A stretch of 64,000 nt of DNA, taken from Spirochaetaceae bacterium. Its GTDB lineage: Bacteria; Spirochaetota; Spirochaetia; Treponematales; Rectinemataceae. Positions 35,005-43,143 of this stretch are shown piece after piece (the first letter of the stretch is position 1; the number at the start of each line of letters is the position of its first letter). Location: the NCBI GenBank assembly GCA_025355995.1, contig JANXYQ010000014.1:1-64000 (forward strand), read 5' to 3'. The notes beneath the pieces were generated by a model. It searched no databases, was not told where the DNA came from, and saw only the letters and a list, made by a program, of their open reading frames with translations. Position numbers and translations under genes: made by a program.

Positions 35005-36944
35005 TCGCGTTAGGCGGAATAGCCGCACTGGCGCTGGCCTTCGCCGGCTGCTCAAGCCCCCTCCTTAACCGCATAAAGGAGAAGGTCGTCGACATACAGG
35101 TGAAGCAGGCGGCGGACGCTGCCGCTGCGGCCGCTGCGGCGGCCAAGGCACCCTTCGCCGCCACGAGCTACACTTTCGTGAGGCAGTGGGGGAATCCCGC
35201 GCCGCAGTATACCTTCGCGGACGTCCCGCTCGTGAAGGCGGACACCGCGGGCTTCATCTACCTGACGGATTCCAGCGCCCGCATACGGAAGTACGCCGCG
35301 TCCACGGGCGCCATCCAGAGCACGATCAGCATCTACTCCACCCAGGGCTTTTCCTCCTCGGTCACCGACATGGCCTTCGACGTGTCGGGCAACATGTACG
35401 CGATCACGAGCAACGCCAAGCAGCTCCAGAAATACAGCGTGTCGGGCAACCTGCTGTTCGATTGGGGCGGCACGACGGCCTACGGGGTCAACACGAGCCC
35501 CGCCGCCCTTTCCAGCCCCGGGGGTATCGGGGGTATAGCAGTGGACGGCTCCGGCGGAGTCTATGTGGTCGATAGCTACAATAAACGCATCCTCAAATTC
35601 GATTCGGCGGGCAATTTCGTCGTAGACTGGGGCGGATCCACGACCTACGGCAATGGCACGACCATCCCCGTGGCCGCGATGTCGAACCCGCAGGGCATAG
35701 CGATCGACTCCAACGGATACGTGTACGTGATGGACCGCGGCAACAACCGGGTCCTGGTGTTCTATCCGGTGACGACCACGGCGCCTTCGATCTACAACTA
35801 TTGGGGAGGGACGACGACCTTCAACGGCTTCGCCTTCAATCAGCCCTCCCATCTCTCGCTGAGCCCGGGCACGACCCAGTACGTCTACGTCGTGGACGGA
35901 GGCGGCACCAACAACAGCCGAGTGCTCAAGTTCACCACCTATGGGATCTACGTCGCCGCATTCGGAAGCGTGGGGACGGCGAACGGCGCCTTCACCAGCG
36001 CATCAGGCGTGGCCGTCGACACCTCGGGCTACATCTACGTCTCCGACGGTTCATACTCCAACCTAGGCTATCGAGTCCAGAAATTCGACCTGACGATTCC
36101 CTCCCCCTATTGGGTAGCCACCTGGGGAGGACCGCCCGGAGCGGGCAACGGCATCCTCGTGCAGCCCTGGGGGATCGCGCAGGACGCTTCCGGCAATACT
36201 TACGTGGCGGAAACCTTCAACGACCGCATCCAGAAATTCGACCCTGCGGGCAATTACCTGCTCCAGGCCGGCAGCACCGGATCCGGCGCGGGGCAGCTCA
36301 ACCAGCCCGTCGGCATCGCCATCGACGCTTCCGGGAATATCCTGGTGGCCGACGAATCGAACAACAGGATCCAGGTCTTCAACGCCGCCGGCGCCTTCCA
36401 GAAAACCATCGGCGCAGGCCAGCTCTCGGGCCCGATCGCGATCGTGCTGGACAGCGCCGGCGACATCTTCGTCAACGAGGCCAGCGCGGGCGACATAAAA
36501 GTCTTCGACGCCAACGGATACTACCTGCGCACGATCGGCTCCGCCGGGACGGGGGACGGCCAGTTCGGGTATATCTACGGGCTGGCCATCGACAAGGACG
36601 GGAATTTGTTCGTCTCCGACCTTTTCCAATCGCGCGTGCAGAAATTCGATGCGAGCGGCAACTTCGTCACCAAGTGGGGCACGCAGGGCACGGGCCTCAG
36701 CCAATTCCTGTACCCCATCGGCGTCGCCTGCGACAGCATCGGCAACGTCTACGTCTGCGACATGCTCAACCGGCGGATCCAGAAATTCGACGGCAACGGC
36801 ACCTACATGGCGAGCATAGGCGGGGTCGGCATAGGGGGCGGCAGCTTCGCCTGGCCGATAGGCATCGCGATCAACCCCGCGGGGCACTTGTTCGTCAGCG
36901 ATTACATGAATTTCCTGGTGCAGGAGCTGGCGCCGGTCTATTAG
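34983..36944 (+). CDS. NHL-repeat lipoprotein
   Basis: A 653-residue lipoprotein. The signal peptide ends in a lipobox, ALAFAGCSS, with Cys23 as the lipidated residue. An alanine-rich helical stalk (about 38-55) follows. The rest is a series of eight or more NHL/beta-propeller repeats of the type GIAIDxxGNxYVxDxxNxRIQKFD, enough for one six- or more-bladed propeller plus extra blades. Such propellers usually bind proteins or glycans. Several blades share the 11-mer CAGAAATTCGA in DNA, a trace of internal duplication. It overlaps the preceding barrel/transglutaminase gene by 22 bases. Confidence 0.88.
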   Translation: MVRLRKVIALGGIAALALAFAGCSSPLLNRIKEKVVDIQVKQAADAAAAAAAAAKAPFAATSYTFVRQWGNPAPQYTFADVPLVKADTAGFIYLTDSSARIRKYAASTGAIQSTISIYSTQGFSSSVTDMAFDVSGNMYAITSNAKQLQKYSVSGNLLFDWGGTTAYGVNTSPAALSSPGGIGGIAVDGSGGVYVVDSYNKRILKFDSAGNFVVDWGGSTTYGNGTTIPVAAMSNPQGIAIDSNGYVYVMDRGNNRVLVFYPVTTTAPSIYNYWGGTTTFNGFAFNQPSHLSLSPGTTQYVYVVDGGGTNNSRVLKFTTYGIYVAAFGSVGTANGAFTSASGVAVDTSGYIYVSDGSYSNLGYRVQKFDLTIPSPYWVATWGGPPGAGNGILVQPWGIAQDASGNTYVAETFNDRIQKFDPAGNYLLQAGSTGSGAGQLNQPVGIAIDASGNILVADESNNRIQVFNAAGAFQKTIGAGQLSGPIAIVLDSAGDIFVNEASAGDIKVFDANGYYLRTIGSAGTGDGQFGYIYGLAIDKDGNLFVSDLFQSRVQKFDASGNFVTKWGTQGTGLSQFLYPIGVACDSIGNVYVCDMLNRRIQKFDGNGTYMASIGGVGIGGGSFAWPIGIAINPAGHLFVSDYMNFLVQELAPVY

Positions 36945-37052
36945 GCATCGGGGCCGCCCCCCGCCGCGCGCGGGCCCATCCCGCGAGAATCGTATCCTAG
37001 GGTACCGCCTTCCGGGCCGCGAAACGCGATACTGGAGGCCTGGGGGCCCTGA

Positions 37053-38255
37053 ATGAAACGACGCATAGCCGAGAACGTGTACTGGGTGGGGAAGATCGAC
37101 TGGGAGCTCAAGAAATTCCACGGGAGCGAATACTCGACCCATAGGGGCTCGAGCTACAACTCCTACCTGGTCAAGGAAGCCAAGACCGCGCTGATAGACA
37201 CGGTCTGGCTGCCCTTCGCCAAGGAATTCGTCGACGGCCTCGAGGCAGAGGGCGAGCTCGCCGCCTTGGATTTCGTCGTCGCCAACCACGGCGAGGTCGA
37301 TCACTCAGGCGCCCTGCCCGAGCTGCTCAGGCGGAGGCCCGGGCTCCCGATCTACTGCACGGCCAACGCGGTGAAGAGCCTCAAGGGCCAGTACCACCAG
37401 GACTGGGACTTCCGCGTCGTGAAGACGGGCGACTCCGTCGACCTAGGGAACGGCAAGAAGCTGGTCTTCGTCGAGGCGCCCATGCTCCACTGGCCCGATT
37501 CCATGTTCACCTACCTCGCGGGCGGCGCCGTCCTCTTCCCGAACGACGCCTTCGGCCAGCACTACGCCTCGGAGCTCATGTTCGCCGACCTGGTCGACCA
37601 GGAAGAGCTCAAGCAGGAATGCGTCAAGTATTACGCCAACATCCTCACGCCCTTCTCCCCGATGGTCGCGAAGAAGATCGAGGAGGTCGTCGGCATGAAG
37701 CTGCCCGTCGAGGTCATAGCCCCCAGCCACGGCGTGATCTGGAGGAAGGACCCGCTCGTCATCGTGAGGCAGTACGCCGAATGGGCGGCCGACTATCGCG
37801 AGGACCGGATCTCGATACTCTACGACTCGATGTGGGACGGGACGCGCAAGCTCGCCGAGGCCATCGCCCAGGGCATCGCCCTCGAGTCGCCGGCTACCTC
37901 CGTCGTCCTCCACAACGTCGCCAAGACCGACAAGAACGACGTGATCACCGACGTATTCAGGTCGAAAGCGATACTGATGGGTTCGCCCACCGTGAACAGG
38001 GGAGTCCTGAACGCGGTGGCCGGCCTCCTCGAGGAGGTCAGGGGCCTGCGCTTCAAGGGCAAGAAGGCGGCCGCCTTCGGCTGCTACGGCTGGTCGGGCG
38101 AGTCGAACGGAATGCTCTCGGGGCTCCTCGGCGAGGCCGGCTTCGAGGTCGTCGACGAGGGCCTCAAGTGCGCCTGGGTGCCCGACTCAGAGGCGCTGGA
38201 CGCCGCGAGGGTCTACGGCCGCGCCTTCGCGCGCGGGGCTAAGGAGGGATCATGA
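37053..38255 (+). CDS. Flavodiiron protein (A-type flavoprotein)
   Basis: A 400-residue enzyme reducing O2 to water or NO to N2O in the cytosol. The beta-lactamase-like diiron domain carries HGEVDHSG, a HWPDSM block and NDAFGQH; the iron ligands His79, Glu81, Asp83 and His84 are all present. The flavodoxin domain (about residue 250 onward) has the FMN loop YDSMWDGTRKLA and MGSPTVNRGVLN. No rubredoxin domain is fused, so a separate electron donor is needed. The stop overlaps the hemerythrin start (ATGA). Confidence 0.95.
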   Translation: MKRRIAENVYWVGKIDWELKKFHGSEYSTHRGSSYNSYLVKEAKTALIDTVWLPFAKEFVDGLEAEGELAALDFVVANHGEVDHSGALPELLRRRPGLPIYCTANAVKSLKGQYHQDWDFRVVKTGDSVDLGNGKKLVFVEAPMLHWPDSMFTYLAGGAVLFPNDAFGQHYASELMFADLVDQEELKQECVKYYANILTPFSPMVAKKIEEVVGMKLPVEVIAPSHGVIWRKDPLVIVRQYAEWAADYREDRISILYDSMWDGTRKLAEAIAQGIALESPATSVVLHNVAKTDKNDVITDVFRSKAILMGSPTVNRGVLNAVAGLLEEVRGLRFKGKKAAAFGCYGWSGESNGMLSGLLGEAGFEVVDEGLKCAWVPDSEALDAARVYGRAFARGAKEGS

Positions 38256-38806
38256 GCGAGGCTATCGACGACCTGAAGCGCGAGCACGAGGCTATCCTGT
38301 TTACGATCAAGGTACTGGAGCGCATGGTCGCGCTCTCGGGCGAAGGGAAGTTGAGCGATCCCGGCGACCCCTTGGCGCTCGTCGCCTTCCTGAAGGAGTT
38401 CGCCGACAAGTGCCACCACGGGAAGGAGGAGGGAATCCTCTTCCCCGCCCTCGAGAAGGCCGGCGTCGCGAGGGAAGGCGGGCCCGTCGGCGTCATGCTC
38501 GCGGAGCACGAGCGGGGCCGGGCCCATATCCGGGCGATGGAGGCCGCGCTCGGGTCGAAGGGCGGGATCGAGAGGGAAGCCTTCGCCCGCGAGGCGAAGG
38601 GCTACGCCGCCCTCCTTCGGGCTCATATCGACAAGGAGAACTCGGTGCTCTTCCCGATGGGCGAGCGTCTCCTCGGCGCCGACGAGCTCGCGAGGGTCTA
38701 CCGGGCCTTCGAGGAGCACGAGGAGAAGGTCATAGGCGCGGGCAGGCACGAGGAATTGCACGCGATGCTGGACGATTTCGACCGGAAATACATCGCCGGA
38801 GCCTGA
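38252..38806 (+). CDS. Hemerythrin-like domain protein
   Basis: A 184-residue four-helix-bundle diiron protein. The iron-ligand pattern is visible: His in LKREHEAIL, HxxxE in CHHGKEEGILFP, His in LAEHERGR and HxxxE in AHIDKENSVLFP. It binds O2 or senses oxygen/NO. Its ATG overlaps the flavodiiron gene stop, so both are made together; the pairing suggests an O2/NO-handling unit in which hemerythrin delivers or senses the gas. That partnership is inference. Confidence 0.93.
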   Translation: MSEAIDDLKREHEAILFTIKVLERMVALSGEGKLSDPGDPLALVAFLKEFADKCHHGKEEGILFPALEKAGVAREGGPVGVMLAEHERGRAHIRAMEAALGSKGGIEREAFAREAKGYAALLRAHIDKENSVLFPMGERLLGADELARVYRAFEEHEEKVIGAGRHEELHAMLDDFDRKYIAGA

Positions 38807-38824
38807 CCCGCCGACGCGGCGCCG

Positions 38825-38853
38825 TTGACTATGCAGTGGCCCTGAAATAGTAT
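38825..38853 (+). promoter_or_regulatory. Promoter of the second transglutaminase-like gene, apparently leaderless
   Basis: TTGACT (38825-38830), 17 bases, TAGTAT (38848-38853), then 6 bases to ATG 38860. This is one of the best -35 matches in the window, and no ribosome site is present. Confidence 0.55.
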
Positions 38854-38859
38854 TCCGCG

Positions 38860-40416
38860 ATGACGCGCGCCGCTATCCTCTGCCTTGCCCTCCTTTGTCC
38901 CGCCCTCGCCCTCGCGGCCCAGCCCGCGAGCAAGGACGCGATGACGCCGGCCGGCCGTGCCACCGGGACGACCGATCTCCTGGAAGCGGCCAAGGCCTGG
39001 GCCGGGCAGCTCGGCGAACTGGCCCCCATCGCGGGGCGGGCCCTTGCGTCGGCCGAGGGCTGGGACACCCAAGCCTTCGATTGCATGGACCTAGCCGGAT
39101 CCGGCCTGTACATGGACACGGTCGAACTAGCGCGCCGCCTCCCGGGCGAGGGCGCCGGAGGCTCGGGCTCCCGATGGCTCGTGTCCCTCTCCTTTACGAT
39201 GATGCGGATGCGGCGCGCGGACGCGGCCCAAATCACCGAGCAGCTCGTCATCGGCGTGTCCTCCGGCAACCGCTTCGCGGAGCTCAACGTGACCTTCATC
39301 GACGGTCTACCAGAAAGCCCCCTAGTCGTGCGCGGGCTAGGCGACGAACTAGCCTTCACGAGGCTCGGCCAAAACCTCGCGCCCGCGGAGGAATGGAGAC
39401 GGCCCGTCCCCGATCCCTCGGCCCCGATATCCCTCCGCTCGTATTCCACCCGGCTCTCCGACCTTCCGCCGGGAGCCGACAAGGTGGATATGACAAGCTA
39501 CATGGCGGGGGAGGCCGAGGTCGTCGTGGACCGGGTCTCCGTCGATCGGGCCAGGGGCATCATGACCATCGTCAGCGGCAAGCCCGGCAAGGGGATCATC
39601 CAGGAGGTCGGCTTCGACGACGCTGGCCGCATGGAGACCGTGACGCTCAAGCCTCGGGGCCTCGTATTCGTAAGGGAGGATCCCTCGGCCATGCTAGCCG
39701 CGCGCCCGACGAGGATGCACGCCCTCGCGTCGCGGGACGCGAAGGTCGAGACCGACTTCGAGAGCGGCCTGGCCCGGCTGGCGATGCCCGCAGCCAAGTC
39801 CTGGGCGGCTACGATCGAGCTCGAGGCTCGGGGCAGCCTCTCGCGCAGGCTCGAGGACTTCGCCGACCCCCGCGGCTGGGAATTCAGGCACGGCGCCATC
39901 CAATTCAGGTCCGGCTCCGGCCTGCCGCGCTTCAAGGGCGTCCCTCGAAGCACGCTCGAAGAGTGGACGAGACCTTCGTCCTCCCTTGAGTCCGACGCGC
40001 CGGAGATCGCCGCGGCGGCCCTCGAGGCGACATCGGGGATAGAGGACGCGAGAGGACAGGCCCTGGCCGTGACTGCCTGGGTGTACAAGAACCTGCGCTA
40101 CGATACCGGCGTCCTGGCGGTAGGCGCGCTGCGCACCCTGCAGACGTTGCGCGGCGACTGCACCGAATTCTCGGGGCTCATCGTGGCCATGCTGCGCTCC
40201 CTCGGGATGCCCGCGACGATCGTCCACGGCTTTTACTATGACCCGATCTCGGCCGCTTTCATCGGTCACGCATGGGCGATCGCCCGCGTCGGCTCGGCCT
40301 GGCTCGAGCTGGAGGGCACCTCGGGCAAGCCGACCGAAGGCTCCGGCTACCTGCCCCTGCCGCTCAAGGACAACATGAGCCTGGTCAGGCGCATCAGCGT
40401 GGCCGAAGTCAGGTAA
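38860..40416 (+). CDS. Exported transglutaminase-like protein
   Basis: A 518-residue protein with a signal peptide (about 1-20, ending LALAAQ). Residues 25-370 form a beta-rich region without a family I recognise, similar in outline to the N-terminal domain of DUF3857/transglutaminase proteins. The C-terminal core (about 385-500) has Cys434 in RGDCTEFSGL and His470 in GHAWAIA, with an acidic residue in WLELEGT as third member. It could be a protease, peptide cross-linker or inactive binding module. It follows the flavodiiron operon but has its own promoter. Confidence 0.75.
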   Translation: MTRAAILCLALLCPALALAAQPASKDAMTPAGRATGTTDLLEAAKAWAGQLGELAPIAGRALASAEGWDTQAFDCMDLAGSGLYMDTVELARRLPGEGAGGSGSRWLVSLSFTMMRMRRADAAQITEQLVIGVSSGNRFAELNVTFIDGLPESPLVVRGLGDELAFTRLGQNLAPAEEWRRPVPDPSAPISLRSYSTRLSDLPPGADKVDMTSYMAGEAEVVVDRVSVDRARGIMTIVSGKPGKGIIQEVGFDDAGRMETVTLKPRGLVFVREDPSAMLAARPTRMHALASRDAKVETDFESGLARLAMPAAKSWAATIELEARGSLSRRLEDFADPRGWEFRHGAIQFRSGSGLPRFKGVPRSTLEEWTRPSSSLESDAPEIAAAALEATSGIEDARGQALAVTAWVYKNLRYDTGVLAVGALRTLQTLRGDCTEFSGLIVAMLRSLGMPATIVHGFYYDPISAAFIGHAWAIARVGSAWLELEGTSGKPTEGSGYLPLPLKDNMSLVRRISVAEVR

Positions 40417-40451
40417 GGACGGCGCGAGCGCGGCCGCGGCGCCTGACCCGC

Positions 40452-42410
40452 CTACATCAGGCTGACCGGGTCCACGTCGGGCTCGAGCCTGACCGACGAG
40501 GGCACCTTGAAGTCGGCTAACGCGGCGGCCATCGCCTTGTGCAGGGCCCCGAGCTCGGGCGCCCGCGCGATGATCTGCCAGCGCGCGGTGCCCGCCACCA
40601 TGCCCAGGGGGCACTCGGCAGGCCCCAGGAGCTCCGAGTCGGCTGGCAGCAGCGGAAGGGCGCGCTCGGCGAAGTCCCGCGCGGCGGCGGCCGCCCTGCC
40701 CTTCTCCTTCGACTTGAACACGATGCGCACGAGGCGGGCGTAGGGCGGGAAGCCGAGCTCCTTGCGCGCAGCCAGCTCCATGGGGTAGAAAGCCTCCGCG
40801 TCGGCCGCCGCCGCGAGGCGCATCACGGCGCTGTCGGGGCGGTAGGTCTGCAGGACCACGTTGCCGTCGGGGGTGAAGCGCCCCGCCCTGCCCGCCACCT
40901 GCACCACCAGCGCGAAGGTGCGCTCGGCCGCGCGGAAGTCCGGGAGGTTGAGGCTCGTGTCGGCGAGCACGACGCCCACCGTCTTGACGCGGGGGAAGTT
41001 GAGGCCCTTGGCCACCATCTGCGTGCCCAGCAGTATGTCGGCCCTGCCCTCGCGGAAATCGTCGAGCGCGGCCTCGAGCTCGCCCACCTTCGAGGTCGAG
41101 TCGGCGTCGAGCCTGCGTATGACCATGTCGGGGAAGAGCTTGGCCGCCTCCTCCTCGACGCGCTCTGTGCCGAAGCCCGCCCAGCCGACGTCGAGGGAAC
41201 CGCAGTCGGGGCAGGATACGGGGGGCGCCGCGCGGTAGCCGCAGTAATGGCAGACGAGGGCGTTGCGATCCTTGTGATAGGTGAGAGAGACCGAGCAGTT
41301 AGGACAGCGCAGCTCCTTGGCGCAGGAGCCGCAGCGGAAGAAGTAGGAGAAGCCGCGCCTGTTGAGGAAGAGTATCGACTGCCGGCCCTCGCAGTGCGAT
41401 GCGCGCACGTACTCGGCGAGCTTGCGCGATATGGGGCCCGCCTCCAGGCGCATGTCGACTATCTCTACGGCGGGAGGCGCGCCCCCGGCCAGGCGCTTGG
41501 TGAGGGGCAGCCGCCCCATCGCCCCGGAGGCCATGAGGCTCCAGGCCTCGACCGAGGGAGTGGCGCTGCCCATGACGACGCGCGCTCCCTCGGCAGCGCC
41601 CCTGCGCATCGCCACCTGTCTCGCGTGGTAACGGGGCGAGGAGCCGGACTTGTAGGTCGCCTCGTGCTCCTCGTCGATCACGATCAGGCCGAGGTCCGCC
41701 ACGGGGGCGAAGACGGCGCTGCGGGCGCCGACCACTACCGTCGCCTCGCCGCGCAGGATGCGCCTCCACTCGGCCAGCTTCTTCGAGGGCGTCAGCCGCG
41801 AGTGGAGGACGGCGCACTTCTCGCCGAAGCGGCGGGTCGCCGCCTCGACCACCTGCCCGGTGAGGGCTATCTCCGGCACGAGGTAGATGACGCTCCGGCC
41901 CTCCGCGAGGGTGGCCTCGGCGGCCTGGAGGAACACCTCGGTCTTGCCCGTGCCGGTGAGGCCGTAGAGGTACTCGAGGCCGGAGCGGTTGCGCGTTATG
42001 CGCTCGAGGGCCGAGGCCTGCTCCCCCGACAGGGTCAAGGGGGCCTCCTGTATCTCGAACTCCTCGACCTCGATCGCGGCGCCCGTGCGCGGCTCGCGCT
42101 TGGCGGAGGGCAGCATGGCCGAGAGGGCCTCGCCCTGGCCGCAGAAGTACATGCCCGCCAGCCAGCGAGACAGCTCCACCGAGCGCGCGTCGAAAAGGGG
42201 CTCGGCGTCCAGGGTCTTGATGATGCGCTTGATCTGGGCCTCGGGGAGGGAGCAGGCATCGGACTCGCCGACGACGAAGCCCGTGGCCTCGCGCCTGCCG
42301 AAGGGGGCGGTCACGCGCCTGCCCAGGCGGGCGCTGCCGCCCTCGTCGTTGCGGTATGAGAGGGCGCCCAGGCGGGGCACGTCGAAGAGGACCTCGATGA
42401 ATTCCGGCAT
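40452..42410 (-). CDS. priA: Primosomal protein N' (replication restart helicase)
   Basis: A 652-residue PriA that reloads the replisome at stalled forks. The N-terminal 3'-end-binding domain covers about 1-100. Walker A is GLTGTGKTEVFL (near residue 148), and the DEAH-box-like motif IDEEHE is near residue 242. Paired zinc-binding cysteines (CGSCAKELRCPNC, CHYCGY, CPDCG) lie at about 350-405. Helicase motifs V/VI are in LGTQMVAKGLNFP and QVAGRAGR. It is third in an operon with the cyclase and uracil-DNA glycosylase genes, 7 bases after the latter. Slightly shorter than E. coli PriA (732). Confidence 0.96.
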   Translation of the reverse strand: MPEFIEVLFDVPRLGALSYRNDEGGSARLGRRVTAPFGRREATGFVVGESDACSLPEAQIKRIIKTLDAEPLFDARSVELSRWLAGMYFCGQGEALSAMLPSAKREPRTGAAIEVEEFEIQEAPLTLSGEQASALERITRNRSGLEYLYGLTGTGKTEVFLQAAEATLAEGRSVIYLVPEIALTGQVVEAATRRFGEKCAVLHSRLTPSKKLAEWRRILRGEATVVVGARSAVFAPVADLGLIVIDEEHEATYKSGSSPRYHARQVAMRRGAAEGARVVMGSATPSVEAWSLMASGAMGRLPLTKRLAGGAPPAVEIVDMRLEAGPISRKLAEYVRASHCEGRQSILFLNRRGFSYFFRCGSCAKELRCPNCSVSLTYHKDRNALVCHYCGYRAAPPVSCPDCGSLDVGWAGFGTERVEEEAAKLFPDMVIRRLDADSTSKVGELEAALDDFREGRADILLGTQMVAKGLNFPRVKTVGVVLADTSLNLPDFRAAERTFALVVQVAGRAGRFTPDGNVVLQTYRPDSAVMRLAAAADAEAFYPMELAARKELGFPPYARLVRIVFKSKEKGRAAAAARDFAERALPLLPADSELLGPAECPLGMVAGTARWQIIARAPELGALHKAMAAALADFKVPSSVRLEPDVDPVSLM

Positions 42411-42417
42411 CCGCGCC

Positions 42418-43143
42418 TTATGCGTCCGGCGAGAGGCGCTCGCGGAACAGCTTGAGGTCTTCCCAGGCTGGGCGCTTGTACGAATCGTCGCGCAGCAGCG
42501 CGCTCGGGTGGTAGGTGACGAGGAGGGGCAGGCCTTCGAACTCCCGCCATTTCCCTCGAAGCTTGCCCACGCCCTCCGACCCTCCCAATAGGGCCTGGGC
42601 GGCGATGCGCCCGACGCAGAGGATGGCCATCGGTCTCAAGAGGGATATCTGCCTGCGCAGGTAGCCGAGGCAGGCGGCCTGCTCGTCGGGTGCGGGGTCG
42701 CGGTTCTGCGGCGGCCTGCATTTGACGACGTTGGCTATGAAGCAGTTGCTCGCCCTGTCCAGGGCGATAGAGGCGAGCATCTTGTCGAGGAGCTTGCCCG
42801 CGGGACCGACGAAGGGCAGGCCCTGGGCGTCCTCCTCGGCTCCCGGCCCCTCGCCCACGACGATCGCGAGCGGCGCGGCGGGGCCCTGGCCCGGCACCGC
42901 GCGCTTGCGCTGCTCGCAGAGTCGGCAGGCTCGGCAGGCTTCGATCTCGGCCGCGATTGCCTCGAGGCTGTCGCCCGGGCGCGGGGGCGCGAGCCGCGGG
43001 GCGCCCGCATCCGCCGCTTCGGCTGCGGCTTCAGCCGCGACGAAGTCGGGCTCGGGCCCGGCGGGGCGGCGCGCCCCGCCGGAGAGCCAATCCTCGATGA
43101 CTCCCAGGCTCTCCCATATCTCTCGACGCTCTTCGGCTTTCAT
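42418..43143 (-). CDS. Uracil-DNA glycosylase, family 4 (iron-sulfur)
   Basis: A 241-residue enzyme that removes uracil from DNA. After an about 65-residue Ala/Pro-rich extension comes the family 4 core. The [4Fe-4S] cysteines are CRACRLC early, NVVKCRPPQNRDP, and Cys in EQAACLGYL. Motif A is GEGPGAEEDAQGLPFVG and motif B is VTYHPSALLR. The ATG overlaps the stop of the cyclase gene (ATGA), and priA follows. Pairing with priA suits DNA maintenance. Confidence 0.94.
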   Translation of the reverse strand: MKAEERREIWESLGVIEDWLSGGARRPAGPEPDFVAAEAAAEAADAGAPRLAPPRPGDSLEAIAAEIEACRACRLCEQRKRAVPGQGPAAPLAIVVGEGPGAEEDAQGLPFVGPAGKLLDKMLASIALDRASNCFIANVVKCRPPQNRDPAPDEQAACLGYLRRQISLLRPMAILCVGRIAAQALLGGSEGVGKLRGKWREFEGLPLLVTYHPSALLRDDSYKRPAWEDLKLFRERLSPDA

